This document shows positions 53,474 through 61,885 of a stretch of DNA of 64,000 bases, piece after piece; the first letter of the stretch is position 1; each line of letters opens with the position of its first letter. Source of the DNA: Polynucleobacter rarus (GTDB lineage: Bacteria; Pseudomonadota; Gammaproteobacteria; Burkholderiales; Burkholderiaceae). The stretch spans positions 1 through 64,000 of the forward strand of contig NZ_NTGB01000001.1 of NCBI RefSeq assembly GCF_003072505.1. Direction: 5' to 3'. The position numbers and the translations under genes are program-made. The notes below the pieces were generated by a model, which made no database searches, was not told the DNA's origin, and was given only the letters and a program-made list of their open reading frames with translations.

Positions 53474-54437
53474 CCCATTGCGAATCACCTTGGGCGGTGG
53501 TGGTACCGACCTACCCTCTTACTACAGCGAATATGGTGGGCTGGTCATCTCTGCTGCAATCGATAAGTATGTCTATGCCACGGTCATGCGTCCCTTTCAG
53601 CCGGGAATTTACCTAAAGTACTCGCAGATGGAGCACGTTCAGTTTATAAATGAAGTACGTCATCCCATCATCCGTGAGGCTTTGGTTGTAGCCGGCATGG
53701 ACACTCAGCAGATAGAAATTACTACGCTCGCAGATATCCCGGCCGGTACTGGGTTGGGGTCATCTGGCAGCTTCACAACTGCCCTGCTGAAGGCTCTTTA
53801 TGCGCACCGTAAGCACTATATCCATCCGCTTGAATTGGCGGAACAGGCCTGTCATATCGAAATTGAGCGTCTGGCAGAACCGGTTGGCAAGCAAGATCAG
53901 TACATCGCAGCTTTAGGTGGTTTAACTTGCTTTGAATTCAACCGTCAGGGTCAAGTTCTTGCCACGCCCCTTGGCATTAGTGAAAGTACCGTCCACGAGC
54001 TTGAAGATCGATTGCTTCTGTTCTTCACTGGGTTCTCTCGTCGCGCAGGCTCGATCCTCAGTGACCAACTTGAACGTACCACGCAGCAAGATACAGAAAT
54101 ACTTGAAAATCTTCACTTCACCAAGGAGCTCGGTCTTCGCTCCAAGGTAGCCCTAGAGGCGGGAGACCCTTTGCTATTTGGCAAGTTGATGAGTGAGCAC
54201 TGGGAGCACAAGAAGAAGCGCTTCGGGGGCATGAGCAATCCACAGATTGACGCTTGGTACGAACTAGGTTGTGCAAATGGAGCCATTGGTGGCAAGCTGG
54301 TGGGTGCGGGTGGAGGTGGGTTCCTAATGTTCTACGCTGAGGATACCCTACGGCTTCGTCTTGCGATGCAGGGCGCAGGCCTTGAGGAGGTCCGCTTCCG
54401 ATTCGATTTCGAGGGCACGAAGATTGTACTGTCCTAA
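53457..54437 (+). CDS. hddA: GHMP kinase, D-glycero-D-manno-heptose 7-phosphate kinase-like
   Basis: The 326-residue protein begins MIIARSPLRITLGGGGTDLP, continues with the ATP loop IPAGTGLGSSGSFTTALLKA and ends with KLVGAGGGGFLMFY. HddA-type kinases phosphorylate heptose 7-phosphate at O-1 in the alpha configuration, the branch towards GDP-heptose. The neighbours hddC-, gmhA- and gmhB-like support this. The gene overlaps the Gfo/Idh gene by 17 bases. L-fucose kinase-like relatives share the fold. Confidence 0.85.
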   Translation: MIIARSPLRITLGGGGTDLPSYYSEYGGLVISAAIDKYVYATVMRPFQPGIYLKYSQMEHVQFINEVRHPIIREALVVAGMDTQQIEITTLADIPAGTGLGSSGSFTTALLKALYAHRKHYIHPLELAEQACHIEIERLAEPVGKQDQYIAALGGLTCFEFNRQGQVLATPLGISESTVHELEDRLLLFFTGFSRRAGSILSDQLERTTQQDTEILENLHFTKELGLRSKVALEAGDPLLFGKLMSEHWEHKKKRFGGMSNPQIDAWYELGCANGAIGGKLVGAGGGGFLMFYAEDTLRLRLAMQGAGLEEVRFRFDFEGTKIVLS

Positions 54438-54442
54438 ATCCG

Positions 54443-55135
54443 ATGTTTAATGTCGCATTGTTAGCGGGTGGTCTAGCAACTCGCATGGCCCCATTAACCG
54501 ACCGTTGTCCTAAGTCTTTACTGGATGTGGCTGGGCGCCCCTTCATTTTGCATCAGCTTGACTATTTTCGGAATCAGGGCATCGAACGGGTGGTACTTTG
54601 TGTTGGTCATCTGGGCGAGCAAATCCGCGATGTCGTAGGGGATGGCAGCGCCTTCGGTCTTGAGATTCTTTACTCCTCGGACGGTAATCATCTCCTTGGG
54701 ACAGGTGGCGCGCTGAATCAGGCCCTGCCATTACTGGGGGAGTGTTTTTTTGTGCAGTATGGCGACTCCTTTTTACCCATCGATTACAAACAAGTGGCGC
54801 AAGCATTTATGCAGGCCCGGCAGCCAGCGCTCATGACTGTGCTAGAAAATGCAGGTCGCTGGGATCGCAGTAATGTCGAATTTTCCGGTAGTAAGCTAGT
54901 TGCCTACCGCAAAAACGCTACCAATCCTCATATGCGCCATATCGACTACGGTCTATCCGTATTATCTTCCGAGCTTTTCATTGATCGGCAACCGGGTGAG
55001 CCATTCGACCTCGCCGATTTATTTCACAACCTGTCACTTGAGGGGAAGCTGGCCGGCCACGAAGTAAGTACCCGCTTTTATGAGATCGGCTCACCGAACG
55101 GGCTGCAAGATACAATCAATTATTTTCAGACTTGA
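54443..55135 (+). CDS. hddC: Sugar-1-phosphate nucleotidyltransferase, HddC-like
   Basis: The 230-residue protein has the nucleotidyltransferase motif ALLAGGLATRMAPLTDRCPK, then SLLDVAGRPFILHQLDYF, FVQYGDSFLPIDY and YEIGSPNGLQDT. It would make GDP-D-glycero-alpha-D-manno-heptose from the bisphosphate-derived heptose 1-phosphate. It starts 5 bases after hddA. Sequence alone does not fix GDP over other nucleotides; the neighbours argue for GDP. Confidence 0.85.
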   Translation: MFNVALLAGGLATRMAPLTDRCPKSLLDVAGRPFILHQLDYFRNQGIERVVLCVGHLGEQIRDVVGDGSAFGLEILYSSDGNHLLGTGGALNQALPLLGECFFVQYGDSFLPIDYKQVAQAFMQARQPALMTVLENAGRWDRSNVEFSGSKLVAYRKNATNPHMRHIDYGLSVLSSELFIDRQPGEPFDLADLFHNLSLEGKLAGHEVSTRFYEIGSPNGLQDTINYFQT

Positions 55136-55180
55136 AATGCACAATGAGCTATCTTCAACAATTCTTCGGAGAGGCTCTTG
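55125..55180 (+). repeat. 56-bp direct repeat, copy 1 (hddC-gmhA junction, decayed)
   Basis: It matches 55561-55616 at 48 of 56 positions without gaps. It covers the last codons of hddC and a degenerate gmhA start (MSYLQQFFGEALV), which soon goes out of register and stops. Confidence 0.9.
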
Positions 55181-55560
55181 TGATATTCGTCATTCTAGTG
55201 TTCGTTAGGTCGATAGACTTGACTGCTAATTGAATAAAAAGGTTTGGTTGAGTTTGCTGGGGATCCGAACATTTTTTGGCTTGCCCAATGAATACATTCA
55301 TCAATACTTGATTATTGTGCAATATCAAAAAGTTTCAACGCAACACGCTTTTAACCCTCCTGCTGATTAATCTTAATGGCGGTTTCACTCGAAGTTGTTT
55401 ATATTTTTTGTAGGCTTAAATCGGTACGTATATCGAGAAGATAACATTACTAGATAAACTCGAAAAAAATAAAAATCACAACTATTGAGAAAAATAAACT
55501 TCTTTTTTACTACTCAATTTTTCAATAAAATGGCATAAATAAGAATATAATCGATTATCT
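55181..55560. other. A+T-rich filler inside the heptose operon
   Basis: These 380 bases are much richer in A+T than the surrounding genes. They contain no ORF that I recognise and no terminal inverted repeats. They separate two copies of the hddC-gmhA junction in an operon that otherwise has almost no gaps. Confidence 0.7.
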
Positions 55561-55616
55561 TTCAGACTTCATACGCACAATGAGCTATGTACAACAATAC
55601 CTCGAAGAGGCTCTTG
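55561..55616 (+). repeat. 56-bp direct repeat, copy 2 (intact gmhA start)
   Basis: It includes TTCAGACTT, which is the end of hddC in copy 1, and the true gmhA start (ATG 55580). It aligns to 55125-55180 with 8 mismatches. Confidence 0.9.
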
Positions 55617-56269
55617 CTATCACTCGGCAACTTGACGTCCAATGTATCGAGGCAATGGCGTTGTTGTTGCGAGAGGTACGTGACCAAGGTGGTCGAGTTT
55701 TCTTTATTGGAGTTGGAGGCAGTGCAGCAAACTGCTCGCATGCGGTCAATGACTTCCGAAAAATAGCTGGTATCGAAGCATACACACCGACTGATAACGT
55801 TGCTGAGCTAACCGCGCGCACTAACGATGAAGGTTGGTCTAGCGTTTTTGTAGAGTGGCTCAAGATCAGTCGTCTAGGGCCGAGAGACGCGATCTTCGTG
55901 ATGTCTGTGGGCGGAGGCAGTCTAGAGCAAAACATCAGTCCCAATATAGTGCTTGCATTGCAATATGCTAAATCCGTGCAGGCTCGTATTACGGGCGTGC
56001 TTGGCCGCGATGGCGGATTTGCAGCCACCGTTGCTGATGTTTGTGTGATTATCCCGACGGTCAATCCGGAGACTGTTACGGCTCATTCGGAGGCCTTCCA
56101 GGCGGTTGTCTGGCATCTATTAGTAACTCACCCTGAATTGAGATTAATCCATGGCAAGTGGGAAAGTGTAAACACGTCTCTCAGCACAGAATTGACTCCT
56201 AGGATGTCAGAAGAGATAAAAATAACGGTATCGCCCGGATCACCCTCTAAACAGGGGCCAACGGTTTGA
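55580..56269 (+). CDS. gmhA: SIS-domain sedoheptulose 7-phosphate isomerase
   Basis: The 229-residue protein has the SIS core VFFIGVGGSAANCSHAVNDF, AIFVMSVGGGSLEQNISPNI, GVLGRDGGFAATVADVCVII and a conserved VTAHSEAFQAVVWHLLV. GmhA isomerases convert sedoheptulose 7-phosphate to D-glycero-D-manno-heptose 7-phosphate. The usual GNGGSA is GVGGSA here. The stop TGA overlaps the gmhB-like start. Confidence 0.87.
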   Translation: MSYVQQYLEEALAITRQLDVQCIEAMALLLREVRDQGGRVFFIGVGGSAANCSHAVNDFRKIAGIEAYTPTDNVAELTARTNDEGWSSVFVEWLKISRLGPRDAIFVMSVGGGSLEQNISPNIVLALQYAKSVQARITGVLGRDGGFAATVADVCVIIPTVNPETVTAHSEAFQAVVWHLLVTHPELRLIHGKWESVNTSLSTELTPRMSEEIKITVSPGSPSKQGPTV

Positions 56270-56841
56270 CGATTGTGCGACAAACTGACTTTTCAAATGT
56301 AAATGTTGGTGGAGGCCGCAGGGCGGTTTTTCTGGACCGGGACGGAGTGATTAACAAGGCCTTTGTACTTCAGGGTAAACCCTACCCACCAAAAAACTTG
56401 ACGGAAGTCTCGGTGCTTCCTGGGGTCGCTGAGGCACTATCGCAGCTTAAGGCAGCTGGTTTCCTGTTGATAGTAGTAACTAACCAGCCGGATGTGGCGC
56501 GAGGTAATCAATCCCGTTCAATGGTCGAAGCTATTCATGAACAGTTGGGTCGGCAATTGCCACTTGACGACTTTTGCATTTGCTTTCACGATACCGCGGA
56601 TGGCTGCGATTGCCGCAAGCCCGGCTGGGGTCTACTGCGTCAGGCTGCTCAGGACCATAACATCTATTTACTCCAAAGCTTCATGGTGGGTGATCGTTGG
56701 CGCGATATAGCAGCAGGCCAGGCTGCTGGGTGTCGTACTATTTTTATTGACTATGGCTACGACGAAGAACAGCCAAAATCCTGGGATTGGCGGACCACCT
56801 CTCTGTTGGAAGCCGCACACTTCATAATTAACCACCAATGA
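56266..56841 (+). CDS. gmhB: D-glycero-D-manno-heptose 1,7-bisphosphate 7-phosphatase (HAD)
   Basis: The 191-residue HAD phosphatase shows RAVFLDRDGVINKAF (nucleophile D and second D), VVTNQPDVARGNQSR, CDCRKPGWGLLRQA and FMVGDRWRDIAAGQAAGC. The Cys cluster (CFHDTADGCDCRKP) fits the GmhB zinc loop, though it is short. The start is TTG at 56266 overlapping the gmhA stop (TTGA); GTG 56275 is an alternative. Confidence 0.9.
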   Translation: MTIVRQTDFSNVNVGGGRRAVFLDRDGVINKAFVLQGKPYPPKNLTEVSVLPGVAEALSQLKAAGFLLIVVTNQPDVARGNQSRSMVEAIHEQLGRQLPLDDFCICFHDTADGCDCRKPGWGLLRQAAQDHNIYLLQSFMVGDRWRDIAAGQAAGCRTIFIDYGYDEEQPKSWDWRTTSLLEAAHFIINHQ

Positions 56842-57557
56842 TTGACCTAACCTCAAAAATTCCTCTAAAGCTGTTTGCCGACGGTGCCGATAAGGAGCAA
56901 ATGCTCGCGATGTATGCGAGACCGTCCATTCAGGGCCTGACCACTAATCCGACCCTAATGAAAAAAGCGGGCGTCACAGACTACCGGGCGTTTTGTCAGG
57001 AGATACTGTTAACGATCCGGGATAAGCCTCTTTCTATTGAGGTTTTTGCCGACGACTTTAGCGAAATGAAGCGACAGGCGCTTGAAATCGCGAGTTGGGG
57101 ATCAAACGTTTTCGTTAAAATTCCTGTGACTAATACCCGACGCGAGTCCACGGCAAACTTGGTGAACGAACTCTCTGATGCAGGAATTCGGTTAAATATC
57201 ACTGCTGTGATGACGCTAAATCAGGTCCGCGATATTGTGGCGGCACTTGTTCCTGGCGTGCCGAGCTTTATTTCAATCTTTGCGGGAAGGATCGCCGACA
57301 CAGGTCGAGATCCAGTTCCCTTGATGGAAGAAGCGCTTGAGATTATGCGCAAGCGCCCCGAATGCGAACTGATCTGGGCAAGCCCCCGAGAATTACTCAA
57401 TATCTTCCAGGCAGGAGCGATAGGCTGTCATGCCATCACAGCTACTAATGACATTCTCCAGAAGCTCAATCTACTTGGACTTGATTTAGATGAATACTCC
57501 TTGGAAACTGTGCGCATGTTCCACCGAGATGCTGTCACTGCTGGCTATTCCTTATGA
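56838..57557 (+). CDS. Transaldolase-family enzyme
   Basis: The 239-residue protein has the transaldolase/fructose-6-phosphate aldolase pattern KLFADGADKEQM, IQGLTTNPTLMKKAG, the Schiff-base lysine in NVFVKIPVTN and ITAVMTLNQV. Its place between gmhB and the export genes suggests that it supplies sedoheptulose 7-phosphate for the heptose pathway. Both ends overlap neighbours by 4 bases. Confidence 0.88.
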   Translation: MIDLTSKIPLKLFADGADKEQMLAMYARPSIQGLTTNPTLMKKAGVTDYRAFCQEILLTIRDKPLSIEVFADDFSEMKRQALEIASWGSNVFVKIPVTNTRRESTANLVNELSDAGIRLNITAVMTLNQVRDIVAALVPGVPSFISIFAGRIADTGRDPVPLMEEALEIMRKRPECELIWASPRELLNIFQAGAIGCHAITATNDILQKLNLLGLDLDEYSLETVRMFHRDAVTAGYSL

Positions 57558-58681
57558 CTGCAACATCGATCATGCGTAGGACCGATGATGCCCTGTGCAG
57601 GGATAAATTTCGCCCATGCAAAATTCTAATAGGAACTGACTTCTGGGGTGCTGGTAATTTGGGTGATGACTTCATGTTGGCTGGTTTTGCTCTATGGGTC
57701 CAAGAACATGCACCGCACTGGATCATCACTATCTTGTGCGCTCATGATATTGAAGCGATGCGCATTCGCTTTCCACAGTTTTCGTGGGTTGTCGCCGACG
57801 AAACTAGTCGCCGTGTAGCGCATGCCCAGGCTGACTTGTGGTTGGGACTGGGAGGCGCAATATTTCAAACTGATGGTGGTCCATGGCTCTTAGATCGGGT
57901 CGCCGCTGATCTAGCTTTCTCGCGGTCGTGTGGTATCCCCGCTTATTTAGTGGGAGTGGGCCTCAACGACGACGAGGCACTCGAAACCCCGCAGGCGCGT
58001 GAGATCCATCGACTCACTAAGGCAATCTGGACTCGTGATGCCCGCTGTCGTAGGGCTATGCTGGAGGCTGGTTTTGAGGCTGCAAAGGTGTACCATGGTG
58101 CCGACCTGGCGCACTTGGCTTTCGGCGCACAATCTGCCCTGACTAACCAGCTCTCGATTGCTGGCATTGCAGCTTGCCTGATTGCAGACCCTTCTCAGGT
58201 TGATTGCGACGCTTTAGTGCAGGCCCTTAGAGCCGTGGACGAGCGACCTATCTGGCTTTGTCAGGAGGTGAGATCCTTACCTGGTAGTGAAATGAATTTA
58301 TATGATTCCATGTCCCCATTACTTAGGGAACATCTTACGCTGTATTGTCCTGATTACCCAAATGCCTCGCTTGCTGATCTAGAAACCGAGCTACTACGCT
58401 TTAGGGTGATACTAACATCCCGTTACCACATGACCCTAGCCAGTGCCTGGGCTGGTGCAAGACTGGCCGTCTTTGACCGTAACCGGAAACTGACCGGTAT
58501 CCGTGAAGAGTTGGACATTGCTGAGTGTACAAGCCTGAGTTCGTTACCCTCAATAAGTCAAAGTTTACAGGCCGCACGTAGCGTGGAACGTCACCGTCTA
58601 AAGGAGTGCGTGGAACGCGCGCTTGCTATGCTCGATCACTTAAAGGCATTGGTCACAGTGGAGATGGGTACAGCACAATGA
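57554..58681 (+). CDS. Polysaccharide pyruvyltransferase-family protein
   Basis: The 375-residue protein matches the CsaB/WcaK fold: ILIGTDFWGAGNLGDDFMLA at the start, LWLGLGGAIFQTDGGPWLLD, AYLVGVGLNDDEAL, AIWTRDARCRRAMLEAG and the late TSRYHMTLASAWAGARLAVF. Family members transfer pyruvate from phosphoenolpyruvate to sugars or act as related transferases. It could add a negatively charged ketal to the glycan. It is translationally coupled at both ends. Confidence 0.82.
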   Translation: MTATSIMRRTDDALCRDKFRPCKILIGTDFWGAGNLGDDFMLAGFALWVQEHAPHWIITILCAHDIEAMRIRFPQFSWVVADETSRRVAHAQADLWLGLGGAIFQTDGGPWLLDRVAADLAFSRSCGIPAYLVGVGLNDDEALETPQAREIHRLTKAIWTRDARCRRAMLEAGFEAAKVYHGADLAHLAFGAQSALTNQLSIAGIAACLIADPSQVDCDALVQALRAVDERPIWLCQEVRSLPGSEMNLYDSMSPLLREHLTLYCPDYPNASLADLETELLRFRVILTSRYHMTLASAWAGARLAVFDRNRKLTGIREELDIAECTSLSSLPSISQSLQAARSVERHRLKECVERALAMLDHLKALVTVEMGTAQ

Positions 58682-59985
58682 CCGAGATTGCCATTCTTGT
58701 TGATGATGTGAGCAAATGTTTTCCTAAGCGCCGTTCGTTTGCTTCCTTAATGACTAGCCGTGCACTTACCCAAACTTCTGAGGGGGAGGGAAAGTGGGCA
58801 TTACGCAATATCTCGCTAGAAATACCATCAGGCTCTTCAGTTGGGATCATCGGACTTAACGGTAGCGGAAAAAGTACTTTGCTTGAAATAATTGCTGGGA
58901 CTCTATTGCCCACCTCTGGCAGTGTGCATCGGCAAGGTCGCGTTGCCGCACTTCTTGAGTTGAGTAGTGGTTTTAATCCGGACCGGACGGGCACTGAAAA
59001 CGTGTTATTAAATGGCATGGTAGCTGGTTTTGCTCGCTCTGAGGTGGAACAACGCTTCGATGAAATCGCCCGATTCGCAGATATTGGCCAGGTTCTTGAC
59101 CATCCGGTCAAGACTTACTCCTCTGGAATGTTGGCAAGACTCGCTTTCGCATTGCATACGGTTTTTACGCCAGATATCCTAATTATTGACGAAATACTCT
59201 CAGTAGGTGATTACTTTTTCCAACAGAAGTGCTATCGCCGTTTGGCTGAAATGCGGGAAGCGGGAGTGACCCAACTTTTTGTTTCACACGACCTTGCTCT
59301 AGTGCGCGATTTATGTGACCAAACGGCCTACCTAAGAGGCGGGTGCCTGGCATATTGGGGTAGTAGTTCAGCCGCCATACATAGAATGATGACTGATGGG
59401 CCCCTGTGCGATCCACAAGCTTGGCCCGCACACAAAGGAGAGCTACCGCGGGAAAGCCAAATCAGCTTCGCGGATGCTGTTTGGCAACCTCGCGACGGGC
59501 AGGAGTCTCGCTTAGTTGGGGTTCGAATTTGCAGAGAGGACGGTGAGTCCACACTTATCCACACTCTGGGGAGTCATATCACGATCGAAGTTTGGTTCCT
59601 AACAAGTCCACAGGACCGCGATTTGATCATCGGTCTGGCGATTAAGAATCGCTTCGATCAGACCGTCACCAGCATTAACTCAAGCATGTTGGGCTGCCAT
59701 GGTATTTCGCATACAGGTACTGCGCTGCGATGCTTCGAGTTTGAACTTGATCTTTGTTTGGAGGGTGGCGAGTACAGCTTAAGACTTGGACTCAATCGCC
59801 CACCTGAATCGGATGAAACGCACTACCAGTCTTTAGATAGCACTGACTGGTTTGGGCCGATCACAGTAAACTGGGATTACCAAAATGACCTTGCACCATT
59901 TTTCGGGATGTTTGGTTTGCCAATGAGTGGTAAATTGCGCTCCGAGCATCTACTAACGACATTAGCGAGCGAGGGGCAAGTATGA
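58678..59985 (+). CDS. wzt: Glycan ABC exporter ATPase (Wzt-like), second system
   Basis: The 435-residue protein starts at the ATGA overlap at 58678; the frame is open upstream to 58606, but that part only shadows the previous gene. The ABC domain has Walker A GLNGSGKSTLLEIIAGTLLP, signature YSSGMLARLAFAL, Walker B DILIIDEILSVGD and LFVSHDLA. The C-terminal ~170 residues are a Wzt_C-like beta domain that should bind the exported glycan. It forms an operon pair with the Wzm gene. Confidence 0.92.
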   Translation: MTEIAILVDDVSKCFPKRRSFASLMTSRALTQTSEGEGKWALRNISLEIPSGSSVGIIGLNGSGKSTLLEIIAGTLLPTSGSVHRQGRVAALLELSSGFNPDRTGTENVLLNGMVAGFARSEVEQRFDEIARFADIGQVLDHPVKTYSSGMLARLAFALHTVFTPDILIIDEILSVGDYFFQQKCYRRLAEMREAGVTQLFVSHDLALVRDLCDQTAYLRGGCLAYWGSSSAAIHRMMTDGPLCDPQAWPAHKGELPRESQISFADAVWQPRDGQESRLVGVRICREDGESTLIHTLGSHITIEVWFLTSPQDRDLIIGLAIKNRFDQTVTSINSSMLGCHGISHTGTALRCFEFELDLCLEGGEYSLRLGLNRPPESDETHYQSLDSTDWFGPITVNWDYQNDLAPFFGMFGLPMSGKLRSEHLLTTLASEGQV

Positions 59986-60770
59986 TCTCGTGTACCTGGA
60001 GGCATTACGAGCTGATTCTAGAGATGGTGCGCCACGATTTCACGCAACGTTACCGGGGCAGCTATGGAGGTATTCTTTGGTCCTTCGCCAATCCGGTAGC
60101 TATGCTGGCTGTCTTCACTTTGGCCTTTGGCGGGCTTTTTTCCAAAGGCGCCTATGAATCGGAGGGCGGGGTTATTTACTATGCTCTTAACGTTTTTCCC
60201 GGCCTGCTCCTATTTCAGGCGCTAGCAGAAGTCATTAACAAAGCGCCCACTTTGATTACTGGCAATCCTGCCTATGTAAAGAAGATTGTCTTCCCGCTGG
60301 AGGCTCTACCTATTACAGCTGTCTTGGTAGCCCTGAGTCATCTCTTTATCGGGTTAATGGTTTGGGGAGTGATATACGGACTATTCTTTAATCAGGTTCC
60401 CTACGGTGCCATGTATTTACCGTTATTACTGTTGATATTTGCTCCTGCGCTGCTCTTTTTCGGCTTACTATTTTCAGCCTTGGGGGTGTTCATTAGGGAC
60501 CTTAACCACATTGTCGTCCCCTTCGGACAAGCCCTACTTTTTCTCTCTCCCGTCTTTTACCGAACCGAAAATATCCCCCTGAAATGGCAATTGCTGCTGA
60601 ATTTCAATCCACTTACGATCATCGTGGAACAGATTAGGGTCGTTGTTGCACAAGGCCAGATCTCCGACTGGGTAGGTTTGATTCTGTACTTCTTGACTGC
60701 TAGCTTTTTTTGCGCAATGGCTTGGCGTGTCTTTCAGTGGTGTCGAGGCCGTTTTGCAGACCTCGTCTGA
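59982..60770 (+). CDS. wzm: Glycan ABC exporter permease (Wzm-like), second system
   Basis: The 262-residue ABC2-type permease starts with QRYRGSYGGILWSFANPVAM and carries six hydrophobic segments and the NPLTIIVEQIRVVV motif near the end. It is similar in layout to the minus-strand Wzm at 20336 but clearly diverged. It exports lipid-linked polysaccharide together with the upstream ATPase. Confidence 0.9.
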   Translation: MISCTWRHYELILEMVRHDFTQRYRGSYGGILWSFANPVAMLAVFTLAFGGLFSKGAYESEGGVIYYALNVFPGLLLFQALAEVINKAPTLITGNPAYVKKIVFPLEALPITAVLVALSHLFIGLMVWGVIYGLFFNQVPYGAMYLPLLLLIFAPALLFFGLLFSALGVFIRDLNHIVVPFGQALLFLSPVFYRTENIPLKWQLLLNFNPLTIIVEQIRVVVAQGQISDWVGLILYFLTASFFCAMAWRVFQWCRGRFADLV

Positions 60771-60783
60771 TCTGTCCTCTGTG

Positions 60784-61875
60784 ATGGCTGACCTGCAAAG
60801 CCCAGTGCAGAAAAGATATGCGGTTGCGGTCTTGCGACTAGACAACATTGGTGATCACATACTGGGTAGTGGATTTTTTCGTGGACTTCGAGAACGACTG
60901 CCGCAAGCGGAGATCACCGCTCTGGTAAGCCAACGAACGGCTCAACTCTATGAAGTATGTCCCTACATCAATCGGTGCGTTCACCTGCCTGATATAACTC
61001 TTAAAGGACAGGATCATCAACTAATCCAGCAGGCTTTGGCTGAAGTACTCACACCCCTGATTGGCACTTTTGACCTTTTTGTCAATCCCCGAGTCGCTTG
61101 GGACTACTACAACGCGGGTGCAGTCGCCGATATCCTGAGCGCCCCTCGATCTGTAACATTTCGGCAGGGTGACGAGTTATTTGACTCCTGTCACACCGAT
61201 TTAATAGATCCACCCAATGGTCTTCATATGGCCGAATATGCAGGCCTGCTATTGCGGAAAATGTTTGGGTCGGAGGATCTTTTTCCGCCCGAAACCTGGA
61301 GCCATGGCATTGATTCTGGCATCGTTCAGAACAAACTTTTAAAAATGGGATGGGATGGACGCACTCCGCTGATCATACTAGCGCCGGGCGCCTCTCAGCT
61401 TTGTCGCCGTTGGCCTCCGTTTAGGGTGATGGCCTTAATTGAAGGTCTGGTTAAAGCTCATCAAGTGCAGGTAGTGGTGGTGGGTGATCGGGCGGAGCGA
61501 AAACGATACCCACTACCAAGACAAATAGCTCAAACGCGTCTTCTCGACATGCGCGACTATCTAAGCTTATCGCAATTATCGGAATGCTGCCGCTTGGCAA
61601 CAGTATTTATTGGAACTGACTCTGGGCCCAAGCATATTGCTGCCGCATCTGGCTTGCAAGTAATTGAAATCAATCACTTGCCCATCTCTTCGACAATGCA
61701 ACTACGAGAGTCTTGGCCGACTGGCCCTTTATGGGCAGCCTATGGCGTACCTACTATTCAACTCCAGCCTATCGGAGATTTTTCAGAAATTCAGATTATG
61801 GAAGGTCTATCGATCGCAGCGGTTACCGAACGCCAGGTTCTTGAAGCTGTCGGCGAACGTTTGCCACGACGATAG
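60784..61875 (+). CDS. Family 9 glycosyltransferase (heptosyltransferase-like)
   Basis: The chosen ATG at 60784 gives 363 residues; GTG 60727 would add 19 residues overlapping the Wzm gene. It shows VLRLDNIGDHILGSGFFRGL, LPQAEITALVSQRTAQLYEV, LAPGASQLCRRWPPFRVMAL and GTDSGPKHIAAASGLQVIEI, the GT9 pattern of WaaC/WaaF heptosyltransferases. It is likely to use the heptose nucleotide made by this operon. Confidence 0.85.
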   Translation: MADLQSPVQKRYAVAVLRLDNIGDHILGSGFFRGLRERLPQAEITALVSQRTAQLYEVCPYINRCVHLPDITLKGQDHQLIQQALAEVLTPLIGTFDLFVNPRVAWDYYNAGAVADILSAPRSVTFRQGDELFDSCHTDLIDPPNGLHMAEYAGLLLRKMFGSEDLFPPETWSHGIDSGIVQNKLLKMGWDGRTPLIILAPGASQLCRRWPPFRVMALIEGLVKAHQVQVVVVGDRAERKRYPLPRQIAQTRLLDMRDYLSLSQLSECCRLATVFIGTDSGPKHIAAASGLQVIEINHLPISSTMQLRESWPTGPLWAAYGVPTIQLQPIGDFSEIQIMEGLSIAAVTERQVLEAVGERLPRR

Positions 61876-61885
61876 CGAGGAGATT

